Part shown: one piece after another, positions 33,994 through 42,820 of the stretch
How positions within the stretch are numbered: the first letter of the stretch is position 1
Layout: each line of letters starts with the position of its first letter
Origin: Psychroserpens jangbogonensis
Lineage (GTDB): Bacteria > Bacteroidota > Bacteroidia > Flavobacteriales > Flavobacteriaceae
Direction of reading: 5' to 3'
DNA: 64,000 bases
Assembly: GCF_000797465.1 (NCBI RefSeq)
Contig: NZ_JSWG01000010.1
Coordinates: 41,700-105,699, forward strand
Program-made: the position numbers and the translations under genes
The notes under the pieces: model-generated
Databases searched by the model: none
Told to the model about the DNA's origin: nothing
Seen by the model: the letters and a program-made list of their open reading frames with translations, nothing else

Positions 33994-34386
33994 TTAGAAG
34001 ATGTCTAGAAAATCAAAATCACCATACCAATTACAATGATAAATATCGATTACCTCTTCATTTTCGATATCAAAGTAGAGTGCAAAATGTTTTCCAGAGT
34101 TGTTTCCAATAAATTTTGCTACAGGTCTATTACAATTACACCCTTTACAATAATCGAGATCTAAAATTAGCTCACTGTCGCCCATAGTTTTATAATTATT
34201 AAATCTATACCTTAATTTCTCAATAAATTCTTGTTTACCAATATCCTCATAATCAATATCGTCTTCAAGTAAAAGATTAAGCAGTGCTGGTTCCATTTTC
34301 ATTATTGCATACCAAATAGAATTAATCTTATCTAACTCTTCATATTGCTGTAGATTCCTAATACTAAGAAATGAATTTTGTTTCAT
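33994..34386 (-). CDS. Cys-motif protein, left paralogue bracketing the island
   Basis: 130 residues from MKQNSFLSIRN. The open frame reaches 34422, but that ATG lies inside the operator and upstream of the -7 element (34403-34410), so 34386 is preferred. Residues ~30-125 align with the first ~100 of the protein at 60019-60990: MEPALLNLLLEDDIDYEDIG against MNTDMLSLILDDNKSYMDVS. They share KL..xFNN.K.xG.S, a Cys cluster (CKGCNCN here, CGGDCNNGC there) and E-E/N-V-x-D/R-(I/L)-Y-x-C. A small metal-binding domain is likely; function is unknown. Its promoter carries the island-wide operator. Confidence 0.7.
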   Translation of the reverse strand: MKQNSFLSIRNLQQYEELDKINSIWYAIMKMEPALLNLLLEDDIDYEDIGKQEFIEKLRYRFNNYKTMGDSELILDLDYCKGCNCNRPVAKFIGNNSGKHFALYFDIENEEVIDIYHCNWYGDFDFLDIF

Positions 34387-34402
34387 CTTGTTATATTTTA
34401 AG

Positions 34403-34437
34403 CAAATATCAATTCCTAACATGCATTATATCTGCAT
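34403..34437 (-). promoter_or_regulatory. Island operator-promoter module 1
   Basis: Read on the minus strand: ATGCA, GATATAA, TGCAT, ten bases, then GATATTTG as -7 element. The dyad is the best in the set (ACATGCA-N7-TGCATGT, perfect at 34419-34439). It drives the left Cys-motif gene with a leader of about 10 nt. It also lies 107 bp upstream of the divergent WYL gene, but no matching -7 element is present in that direction. Confidence 0.75.
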
Positions 34438-34545
34438 GTCAAAAAAAGTAATAGATTCCTGACTTAAATCATGTTTAGTATCATTCAATTTTACTATTTT
34501 TAAGTCTCGATAGAATTATTCGCTTAAATCAACCAATTAAATTTC

Positions 34546-35547
34546 ATGGCAACAAATAAGCATGCCCAAATTCGTTATACAATTCTTGATAAATGCTTTA
34601 GCAATTTCAATAGAAATTATGTATATAGTGATTTGTTAAGCGAAGTGAACAATGTCTTATATGATTTTGGTACTGAAGGGATACAATTAAGGCAATTGCA
34701 ATACGATATTGCTCATATGAAATCCAATGGAGGTTATAGCATTGTGTTGGATAAAGATTTAAAAGATGGAAAAAAGCGTCTTTTTAGATACAAAGACAAA
34801 AGCTTTTCAATCGCAAATCACCCATTAAATGTTAATGATTCAGAACAACTTGAAACTACATTAGCTATACTATCAAGATATAAACACCGTGAAGAATTTA
34901 ATTGGTTAGAAGAGCTAATTCCGCGCATGGAACAGGCATTTGATTTGGTCGCTTCTGGTGATAATGGAGCCATAGGCTATCAAGAAAATATAGATCTTAA
35001 AGGTCGCGAATATATAGGGACTTTATTTAATCTTATCCTCAAAAGAAAAAAAACCAGATTAATTTACGAGCCTTACGGGAAACCTCAATTAGAAGTTATT
35101 ATTTGTCCGTATTATTTAAAACAATATAATAACCGCTGGTTTTTGTTCTGCTTTAATGAGGAATTCAAATCTATTTCTAATTATCCATTGGACAGAATAG
35201 AATCTATAACAGAATTAGCTGATGACTTTAAACCTTCAGAGATCAATTGGATGGATTATTTTGATGATGTCATTGGGGTAACCAAACCTGAAGATGCTGA
35301 GATTCAAGTTGTGAAACTTAAATTTTCTGAGCAGCGACTAAACTATGTTTTAACGAAACCATTACACCAAACTCAAAAACTTGATAAAGAAAGCGAATTT
35401 GGTTTAACTATTCGTATTGAGGTAATACCAAATCGAGAATTATATCAATTAATTTTGTCTTTTGGTGATGATGTTGAAGTGGTTTCACCTCAAGAAGTCA
35501 GGACTGAAATCAATGATAAAATAAAAAAAATGAAAGAGATTTATTAA
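34546..35547 (+). CDS. WYL-domain transcriptional regulator
   Basis: 333 residues. An N-terminal winged-helix region (~1-80: IQLRQLQYDIAHMKSNGGYSIVLDKD) precedes a WYL domain (~145-225: RLIYEPYGKPQLEVIICPYYLKQYNNRWFLFCFNEE, PLDRIESI) and a C-terminal WCX-like region (~245-333). WYL regulators such as BrxR and CapW repress phage-defence loci by binding inverted repeats and respond to a ligand. The protein is the only obvious DNA-binding regulator in the island, so it is the best candidate reader of the six operator modules. That link is inference. Confidence 0.85.
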   Translation: MATNKHAQIRYTILDKCFSNFNRNYVYSDLLSEVNNVLYDFGTEGIQLRQLQYDIAHMKSNGGYSIVLDKDLKDGKKRLFRYKDKSFSIANHPLNVNDSEQLETTLAILSRYKHREEFNWLEELIPRMEQAFDLVASGDNGAIGYQENIDLKGREYIGTLFNLILKRKKTRLIYEPYGKPQLEVIICPYYLKQYNNRWFLFCFNEEFKSISNYPLDRIESITELADDFKPSEINWMDYFDDVIGVTKPEDAEIQVVKLKFSEQRLNYVLTKPLHQTQKLDKESEFGLTIRIEVIPNRELYQLILSFGDDVEVVSPQEVRTEINDKIKKMKEIY

Positions 35548-35548
35548 T

Positions 35549-35583
35549 ATGCAAGTATACTGCACACATATGAAACACTTTTG
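35549..35583 (+). promoter_or_regulatory. Island operator-promoter module 2 (type I RM/kinase operon)
   Basis: ATGCA, AGTATAC, TGCAC, ten bases, then CACTTTTG as -7 element. It starts 1 bp after the WYL stop codon and 82 bp before the methyltransferase-kinase gene, and so heads the 14.7-kb operon. Confidence 0.75.
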
Positions 35584-35630
35584 TACTATAACAAATCGAA
35601 AAGAATTTTTAATTTTTAATTTATTGTAGT

Positions 35631-38240
35631 ATGCAAATAGAGAAGTCTGATTTAATCAATTTCAACAAAAAGTTTTGGAATGAACTAGATAATATTAAAG
35701 GCTATATCGATGTATCTGAATATAAGCAGTTTTTTCTTCTACTTTTATATTTTAAATATGCGAATGATAGATATAATAGCATCGATTCAGGAGGATTTCA
35801 AATGATGATTCCTGAAACTGCTAATTGGGACTTTATTAGAAATAATGCCCAACATAATACTGGTGATGTTCTAAATAAGGCATTTTATCAAATGGGTAGG
35901 GAAAATCCCAAATTCATGAATGTTTTCACTGCATTTGATTTTAACATTAAATCCAATCGAGAATATAATTATGCTTTATTTAATATAATCCAATTTTTAT
36001 CTGATTATGATTTTTATAGTTCTGAAAATAAGTTTGGAGAAATATTCGATGGATTTTTTATGAAGTTTATTGAAATGGAGGGACGTAATGCTTTTATTCC
36101 CCCCAAAGAACTTGTTCATTTAATGAATTCATTCCGTCCTAATAATGATAAGTTAACAACTTATAACCCTTTCTCTGGATATGGTTCATTTGCTTTATTA
36201 AATCCCGAAAATGGTTCTTTTTATGGCCAGGAAGCACAAGTTAAAACGAATGCATTAGCTCATTTAAGATTATTGGCCTACGGTCTAGATGGGAACTGTA
36301 AATTAGAAAACTCTAATCCTATTGAATACAATTCAGAAGTTGTAAAAGATTCTAGATTTGATTTTATAATATCAAACCCACCATTAAGAGCCAGGTTAAG
36401 TCGTGAACAATCACAATATTCACCAACTAAACAGAAGTTTTCTGAGCCCTATATTATCGAGAAGTCAATAGATCTATTAACTAAAGACGGAAAGGCAATT
36501 TTTGCAGTAGCAGGAGGTTTTCTTTTTAGTGGCAATAAAACCGAAAAATCGTTAAGAGAAAAACTGATTGAATCAGATCTTGTCGAAATGGTTGTTGCCT
36601 TGCCTGCTAAAATTTTATTTAACACATCAATCCCTTTGTACTTAATTGTCTTAAATAAAAACAAAGAGTTAAGTCAACAAACTAAATTTGTTGATGCGAC
36701 TGAATGTTTTGTGGCAGTTAGCAAAAGGCTTAACAAAATTGACCTAGAAAAGACCCTTCAACTTGTTGGTGCAAATGAAGACGCAGATAAAGTGCAGTTT
36801 AGCGACGTAAAGGAAATTAAAGAGAATGATTTTAATTTAATTCCACATAGATATATACCAATAGGAACTGAAACTGATTTACTAGATAATGAAGAAGTTG
36901 TAGTACTAAAACAAATTATTAAATCCGTTCCTCGATTAAGAAATAATAACTCAGTTGAAGGTAGATTAATTAAGATTGGTAACTTATCAAATGATATAAA
37001 ACAGCTTCAAACATCTTTTGACGATACTGAAGTAGTGGAATTACCAAGAAACACTTCAATTTTACCAGATAATTGCCTAATCTTAGCTACTAGGTTTAGT
37101 GCTTTAAAACCGACTTTTTATACAACAAGCTCAGATAATATTTTTTATGTACCTGGTAATATTGCAGTTTTTAAGGTGGATGAGAAAAGGGTATATGTAG
37201 AGTATTTATTGCAAGAATTAAGACAAGATTATGTTATAAATCAAGTCAGTAAATATATAAAAGGAGCAGCTATTCCGTTCATATCCAAGGATGACCTTAA
37301 TAATTTAAAAATCAAATTACCAGCGATCGATAAGCAAAAGGAAATCGTTTTAAAAAGACTATCTGCCCTTTTGAGTAAAGAAGACGCAAAGGTTACGGAT
37401 AAGATAAAAGAGTTGGAACTCGATAAAGCCGAAGAAAATGTATACCTAAGACATCACATTGCTGGACCTCTTGGCAGTGTGCGTAAATCTTTTAATTCCA
37501 TGTTGAATATTATTGAAGGGAATTTATTAACAGATAATCAGGGACTCATGGAGCTAAAAGTGAATCCTGATTCAAAACTAACTTTTGGGAAATATATTGA
37601 TATTATCAAACGTGATTTAGAGAGTATGTCAAACTCTGTAAACAAAGTTGGTAAAGAAGCAGATATTATTGATAGTAATACTGAAGCTATTGATATTTTG
37701 AAATTCATACGCAATTATGTTATTGAATTACAGGAAAAAGTGGATGGGAGGTATAAAGTATCATTACGTGGTGTAGAAATTGTAAAAGAAGAATTGGAAG
37801 CTGCTAATGTTAAGCGGATACTTGTTGAAGGCGATCGAAGTTTATTGAGAAAAATGTTTGATAATTTGGTTGAAAATGCCGAAAACCATGGATTTAAAAA
37901 TTCAGTATTCCCCAATAATGAATTTTTTATTGATATTCTTTGGAATGCCAGTGTGGATAGAGATACTCAAGGCTTTTACTTTCAAGTTGGTAATACGGGA
38001 TCATTATTACCATCAAATTTTACTATCGAAAACTATAAAAGGAATGGAGGTACTTCTGGTGAAAATAGAGGAAATGGTTATGGTGGTTGGTTTATCAATG
38101 AAGTTATGGCGAAATTTGAAGGTTCAATAGATTTATATGACCAGGAATTGCTGACGACCTTTGAAGGCGAAGATATTTATGAAATAATATTTGAGTTCCA
38201 AATTTCACCTACTAAAACTAAATTAGAATACTATGAATAA
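35631..38240 (+). CDS. N6-adenine methyltransferase-like/HsdS-like protein fused to a histidine kinase
   Basis: 869 residues with three parts. Residues ~1-390 follow HsdM: an N-terminal helical region (YIDVSEYKQFFLLLLYFKYANDRY), a motif-I variant YNPFSGYGSF (~177-186) and motif IV as NPPL (249-252). Leu replaces the usual Tyr/Phe that stacks on the flipped base, so methylation may be lost. Residues ~395-590 resemble one HsdS half with a target-recognition domain and the conserved KLPAIDKQKEIV plus coiled helix. Residues ~600-869 are a histidine kinase: H-box LRHHIAGPLGS (His608/609), N-box DNLVENAENHG (~744), a weak G1 (VGNTGS) and G2 GNGYGGWF (~812). It looks like a DNA-reading sensor kinase. 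It overlaps the receiver gene by 8 bp. Confidence 0.85.
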   Translation: MQIEKSDLINFNKKFWNELDNIKGYIDVSEYKQFFLLLLYFKYANDRYNSIDSGGFQMMIPETANWDFIRNNAQHNTGDVLNKAFYQMGRENPKFMNVFTAFDFNIKSNREYNYALFNIIQFLSDYDFYSSENKFGEIFDGFFMKFIEMEGRNAFIPPKELVHLMNSFRPNNDKLTTYNPFSGYGSFALLNPENGSFYGQEAQVKTNALAHLRLLAYGLDGNCKLENSNPIEYNSEVVKDSRFDFIISNPPLRARLSREQSQYSPTKQKFSEPYIIEKSIDLLTKDGKAIFAVAGGFLFSGNKTEKSLREKLIESDLVEMVVALPAKILFNTSIPLYLIVLNKNKELSQQTKFVDATECFVAVSKRLNKIDLEKTLQLVGANEDADKVQFSDVKEIKENDFNLIPHRYIPIGTETDLLDNEEVVVLKQIIKSVPRLRNNNSVEGRLIKIGNLSNDIKQLQTSFDDTEVVELPRNTSILPDNCLILATRFSALKPTFYTTSSDNIFYVPGNIAVFKVDEKRVYVEYLLQELRQDYVINQVSKYIKGAAIPFISKDDLNNLKIKLPAIDKQKEIVLKRLSALLSKEDAKVTDKIKELELDKAEENVYLRHHIAGPLGSVRKSFNSMLNIIEGNLLTDNQGLMELKVNPDSKLTFGKYIDIIKRDLESMSNSVNKVGKEADIIDSNTEAIDILKFIRNYVIELQEKVDGRYKVSLRGVEIVKEELEAANVKRILVEGDRSLLRKMFDNLVENAENHGFKNSVFPNNEFFIDILWNASVDRDTQGFYFQVGNTGSLLPSNFTIENYKRNGGTSGENRGNGYGGWFINEVMAKFEGSIDLYDQELLTTFEGEDIYEIIFEFQISPTKTKLEYYE

Positions 38241-39429
38241 GTATACAGTATTATGGTTTGACGATAAATTTGAAGAGTATGATGTAGATATTGATACGGC
38301 TTTTCAAAAAGGTATTCAATTAGTTGGATATACTAACGCAGAAGATGGATTAATAGAATTGAAAAATAACTATGCTGATTATGATGCAGTAATTGTAGAT
38401 GGATTATTTTATAACGACCCAAATCAAAAAGGAGATCCAATTGCAACAGCATTTGGAGAGGTAGCTAATGTGTTACGTGATCTAAAATCAAAAGGTATTG
38501 TAATTCCATGGTTTATTTATTCTGGTCAACCAGGCTTTATCAAAGATGAAATGACTTTAATAGAGGTCTTAAAAGACCGCGATTTTGCGGATGGAAAAGT
38601 CTATGACAAAAATAATATTGCTGATTTTGAGAAGTTATGCAACGATTTGATTTTTGAGGCCAATAATATTGATAGTACATTAATAAAAAACAAGTACCAA
38701 AGAGTTTTCGACGTATGCACCGAGAAATACATTGGCGAAAATGCAAAAAGAGATTTATTAAATCTATTATTGAATATTGATAATTCTAGTACAGAAAATC
38801 AATTTAATACGTTAAGAAAAATTGTTGAAGATGTTTTTATTGCATTCAACAAGTTTCAATTATTACCAAATGAATTTATTACACCGTCAGTAGCGATTAA
38901 TGAAAGTAGTAAGTTCTTATCGGGTAAAAACCATAAAGGTGAATTGTTCACCGAAAAAGGGTATCAACATCAAGAGCAAACACATCTGCCAGAACAAATT
39001 TCTGCAATGTTGTGGAATATTTTAAATATAACGCAAAATGGATCACACAGATCAACGATAGATCAACATGTAAAGATGTTAAATACCTCGTATTTAATTC
39101 AGAGTGTTTTGTATCAATTATTAGATGTTGTCGTTTGGTTTAAAATTCATATTGATAGCAATCCAAAACTAGAAAACTGGACCAAAATTGAAAACAAAGC
39201 ACAGACGACAATAAGTAATATCAAAAAAGGAGAAGTCATTAATCTAAATACATACAAAGGTTTTGCTTTTTTAAAACCTGAGGATGGAACGGATAATGTA
39301 TTTATTCCACCACATATAGTAACAAACAGTCATCTAAAAGAAACAGATGTTATTAGATGTGAAATTGAAGAATACGCGGACAATAGAACAAACGAACTAA
39401 AAAAAAGAGTTAAAAAACTCATAGAATAA
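38233..39429 (+). CDS. Receiver-domain protein with C-terminal cold-shock-like domain
   Basis: 398 residues. The receiver (1-130) keeps all key residues: Asp10-Asp11, Asp56 (AVIVDG), Ser97 (FIYSGQ) and Lys126. A helical middle domain (~130-310) of unknown type is followed by a cold-shock/OB-like domain (~325-398: YKGFAFLKPEDGTDNVFIPPHIV), which would bind nucleic acid. The 8-bp overlap with the kinase-fusion gene makes it the likely phosphorylation partner. The output may be RNA or ssDNA binding rather than promoter binding, since there is no helix-turn-helix. It sits 3 bp before hsdM, unusual for a type I restriction locus. Confidence 0.82.
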   Translation: MNKYTVLWFDDKFEEYDVDIDTAFQKGIQLVGYTNAEDGLIELKNNYADYDAVIVDGLFYNDPNQKGDPIATAFGEVANVLRDLKSKGIVIPWFIYSGQPGFIKDEMTLIEVLKDRDFADGKVYDKNNIADFEKLCNDLIFEANNIDSTLIKNKYQRVFDVCTEKYIGENAKRDLLNLLLNIDNSSTENQFNTLRKIVEDVFIAFNKFQLLPNEFITPSVAINESSKFLSGKNHKGELFTEKGYQHQEQTHLPEQISAMLWNILNITQNGSHRSTIDQHVKMLNTSYLIQSVLYQLLDVVVWFKIHIDSNPKLENWTKIENKAQTTISNIKKGEVINLNTYKGFAFLKPEDGTDNVFIPPHIVTNSHLKETDVIRCEIEEYADNRTNELKKRVKKLIE

Positions 39430-39432
39430 TAA

Positions 39433-41565
39433 ATGACAAACCAACAACTTAAAGAACTAGAAGATAAACTCTGGGCATCTGCAAACGCTATGCGTGCACA
39501 TGGTGGATTAAAAGCATCAGATTATGCAGTACCCGTTTTGGGCTTAATCTTCTTAAAGTTTGCTGAAAATAAATATAGCCAACACGAGTCGGTAATTTTA
39601 GAAACCTACAACAAAGAAAAGGGTACGAGAATGGAACGAACCATCCAGCAAGTTGCCTTATCAAAATGTGGTTTCTATCTTCCAGATAATGCGAGATACG
39701 ATTACTTATTAAAATTAGCAGGTAATAAACGTGCTGAAGCGTTGCGTGATGCCATGAAAGGCATTGAGAAATACCAAGACGCCAAGTTTCAAGATGTATT
39801 GCCTACCGAAGCCTATTTTGATATAGAAAAGAAAAAGGATGATATTCTACCCGAACTTTTAAAAAGCTTTTCAGACATTCCTAAGGATGCTTCTGGAGAT
39901 ATCTTTGGTAAAATCTATGAATACTTCTTAGGTAAATTCGCCATGAGCGAAGGACAAAAAGGAGGTGAGTTCTTTACGCCAACCTCTGTAGTGCGTTTTA
40001 TTGTAGAAGTGATAGAACCATACAAAGGGAAAATTTACGATCCTGCTTGTGGTTCTGGTGGTATGTTTGTACAATCGGCAGATTTTATTGCACATCAAGG
40101 TCACGACCTAAATGATATTTACGTCTACGGACAAGAATACATGGGAGAAACCGTGCGTTTGGCAAAAATGAACTTACTCGTACATAATTTACGTGGCGAA
40201 ATTACCGAAGCCAATTCTTATGATAGTGATCCTTATGATGGCTATGGGAAGTTCGATTACGTCATGGCAAATCCGCCATTTAATGTAAAATCTGTTAAAG
40301 AGAGTACTGTTAAAGGTGATAAGCGATTTTATGAGTATGGTTTACCAAAAAATAAGGGTAAAAAAGACGATAAAATAAGTGATGCCAATTACTTATGGAT
40401 TTCACTGTTTGCAACGTCATTAAATAATAATGGTCGCGCAGGATTCGTTATGGCTAATTCGGCATCTGACGCACGTCATGCTGAATACGACATGCGTAAA
40501 AACATTGTAGACTCTGGTATTGTAGATTGTATGGTAAGCATGCCAACCAATATGTTTTTAACCGTAACCTTACCTGCAACTTTATGGTTTTTTGATAAAC
40601 AAAAGGTAAACACCAATCGTAAAGACAAAATTTTGTTTTTAGATGCACGTAATGTCTATAACCAAATAGACAGAGCGCATAGAGAGTGGACAACAGAGCA
40701 ACAACAAAACTTGGCGACTATTGTACGTTTATATCGTGGAGAAACCAACCGTTATTTAGAATTGATTGATACCTACATAAAAAAAGTCAACGAAGCTGAA
40801 ACGAATGTTACGCCTGCAAAAGAAGCATTAGAACTACAACTAGAAACTACCATTAAAAGTTTAAGAACTTATATAAAAGAAACTAAGGACGTTAAACGTA
40901 CACCTGCTAAAACAAAGACTTTAAAAGAAACCGATTTTTTTAATATGGTAGAAGGTTTTACCAAAACAAAACCAGAAACGAATGAGCTTGTATTAAACAA
41001 TTTGGCACACGCAATTGAAAACACACCTTTAGAAAATGAAGCGCAACTAGAAGTTGCAACTCATTTAAATTGGAGTGTAACACAAAACAAACTAGATGCT
41101 ATTGCTTTAAAACAAGATGCCAACAAACTTTTAGAACTGTACAAAATAGCAGATAAAAATCTAAAGTTAAGTTCTGATAAAATTTGGAGCAACCAAAACT
41201 TGGTAAAAGCAGATAAAAACCTCGAAGAAGCATTACAAAACTACGTGGAAGTTACAGAACAAGCTGCTTATTGGGGCTCTAATATAAACTGGTTACAAAC
41301 TCGTTTCCCAGAAGCCAAATATGAAGATGTAGTAGGTTTATGTAAAATGGCTGATAAAACGGACTATGTTGAAGAGCAAGACTATTCTTTGAATGCTGGA
41401 CGTTATGTAGGTGTTGAGATTGAAGGTGATGATATTTCAGAAGAAGAATTTAAAAATATTATTTCAAAACAAAATGATGAATTAAACACTTTAAATAAGA
41501 AATCTTTTGATTTAGAAGAGTTAATTGAATTAAACTTAAATAATTTAATTAATGAATTGGGATAA
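39433..41565 (+). CDS. hsdM: Type I restriction-modification methyltransferase subunit HsdM
   Basis: 710 residues. The HsdM N-terminal domain (KELEDKLWASANAMRAHGG, VLGLIFLKFAENKY) is followed by GGEFFTPTSVVRFIVEVIEPYKG. Motif I is DPACGSGGMF (~203) and motif IV NPPF (~279), both intact, so it should methylate adenine. Residues beyond ~500 form an unusually long helical extension (INTYIKKVNEAETNVTPAKE onward), about 150-200 residues longer than a typical HsdM, perhaps for contact with HsdS or HsdR. It shares 14 bp with the hsdS start. Confidence 0.92.
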   Translation: MTNQQLKELEDKLWASANAMRAHGGLKASDYAVPVLGLIFLKFAENKYSQHESVILETYNKEKGTRMERTIQQVALSKCGFYLPDNARYDYLLKLAGNKRAEALRDAMKGIEKYQDAKFQDVLPTEAYFDIEKKKDDILPELLKSFSDIPKDASGDIFGKIYEYFLGKFAMSEGQKGGEFFTPTSVVRFIVEVIEPYKGKIYDPACGSGGMFVQSADFIAHQGHDLNDIYVYGQEYMGETVRLAKMNLLVHNLRGEITEANSYDSDPYDGYGKFDYVMANPPFNVKSVKESTVKGDKRFYEYGLPKNKGKKDDKISDANYLWISLFATSLNNNGRAGFVMANSASDARHAEYDMRKNIVDSGIVDCMVSMPTNMFLTVTLPATLWFFDKQKVNTNRKDKILFLDARNVYNQIDRAHREWTTEQQQNLATIVRLYRGETNRYLELIDTYIKKVNEAETNVTPAKEALELQLETTIKSLRTYIKETKDVKRTPAKTKTLKETDFFNMVEGFTKTKPETNELVLNNLAHAIENTPLENEAQLEVATHLNWSVTQNKLDAIALKQDANKLLELYKIADKNLKLSSDKIWSNQNLVKADKNLEEALQNYVEVTEQAAYWGSNINWLQTRFPEAKYEDVVGLCKMADKTDYVEEQDYSLNAGRYVGVEIEGDDISEEEFKNIISKQNDELNTLNKKSFDLEELIELNLNNLINELG

Positions 41566-42814
41566 AAAAACACTTGGAGCTATATATGATGAAGAAGGAG
41601 GTAAGGTCCAAACAGGACCATTTGGCTCTCAACTACACGAATCTGATTATAAAGATTATGGAATTCCAGTCATAATGCCAAAAGATATTAAAGAAGATAA
41701 ATTAGATTTATCTTCAATTGCTAGAATTTCTGAAATTGATGCAAATAGACTAAAACAACATTTAGTTATTTTAAATGATATTATTTTTCCAAGAAGAGGT
41801 GAAATAAATAAACGTATTCTGATAGATGAAGAAACTTCTGGTTCTTTTTGTGGAACAGGTTGTATTAGGCTTAGAGGAAGTGGAGAAATTATTAATCCTT
41901 TGTTTCTGTTTTATTACTTAAAACAAACTTCAATTGTAAAATGGTTAGAAAATCAGGCAATTGGAGCAACAATGATGAATTTGAATACTACTATTCTAAG
42001 AAGTATTCCTATTAATTATCCAGAGCACCCAACCCAAAAAAAAATAGCATCAATCCTTTCCGCTTATGATGATTTAATAGAAAACAACAACCAACGCATT
42101 ACGCTTTTAGAAGACATGGCAGGCGACATCTACAAAGAGTGGTTTGTACGTTTTCGTTTTCCAAATTATCAAAACACCAAATTTTTAGATAAAGATGGTA
42201 ATGCAGTAGCGCATGGAACTAAAGGTGCAATTCCTGAGGGCTGGGAGAGGAAATTAGTAAGAGATATAGTGAAAAGATATAATGCTGGTGAAAAATATGA
42301 TAATAAGACAGCTTTAGAAAAAGGAAATGTTCCAATTCTAGATCAAGGGCAAAGTGGTTTAATTGGCTATCACAATGATGAGCCTGGTGTATTGGCTTCA
42401 ATGGATGATCCAATTATTGTTTTTGCAAATCATACTTGTTATCAAAATTTAATTCAATTTAATTTTTCTGCAATTCAAAATATACTTCCATTCAAATCAA
42501 ATGAAGAATATGACAGAGATATTTTTTGGTTGCATTATGCAACTAAAGATTTAATTGTTTTTAATGATTACAAAGGACATTGGCCTGAATTTTCCACAAA
42601 GAAAGTTGTCGTTCCAAGACAAGGTATAGATGAGCAGTTTGGGGATATAGTTAAACCAATGATTAATGAAATAGAATTATTGAAAAATAAAAACCAAATC
42701 CTTCAAGACACCAGAGATTTATTATTACCACGTTTAATAAGTGGTAAACTATCTGTAGAAGATTTGGAGATAGAGGAAATGAATATGGCTGCGGAGCCAG
42801 AAACCAAATATTAA
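41552..42814 (+). CDS. hsdS: Type I restriction-modification specificity subunit HsdS
   Basis: 420 residues with two target-recognition domains. The first (1-~190) starts at GGKVQTGPFGSQLHESDY. A conserved spacer helix follows (KKIASILSAYDDLIENNNQRITLLEDMAGDIYKEWFVRF). The second domain starts at IPEGWERKLVRDIV and ends in the distal helix (NQILQDTRDLLLPRLISGKLSVEDL). Two intact domains imply a bipartite target, not predictable here. It overlaps hsdM by 14 bp. Confidence 0.9.
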   Translation: MNWDKKTLGAIYDEEGGKVQTGPFGSQLHESDYKDYGIPVIMPKDIKEDKLDLSSIARISEIDANRLKQHLVILNDIIFPRRGEINKRILIDEETSGSFCGTGCIRLRGSGEIINPLFLFYYLKQTSIVKWLENQAIGATMMNLNTTILRSIPINYPEHPTQKKIASILSAYDDLIENNNQRITLLEDMAGDIYKEWFVRFRFPNYQNTKFLDKDGNAVAHGTKGAIPEGWERKLVRDIVKRYNAGEKYDNKTALEKGNVPILDQGQSGLIGYHNDEPGVLASMDDPIIVFANHTCYQNLIQFNFSAIQNILPFKSNEEYDRDIFWLHYATKDLIVFNDYKGHWPEFSTKKVVVPRQGIDEQFGDIVKPMINEIELLKNKNQILQDTRDLLLPRLISGKLSVEDLEIEEMNMAAEPETKY

Positions 42815-42820
42815 AAACAA

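Noticed and set aside
34387..34422. Upstream ATG (34422) as start of the left Cys-motif gene
   Set aside because: It lies within the perfect operator dyad and upstream of the -7 element, so it would not be transcribed. The ATG at 34386 fits the promoter.
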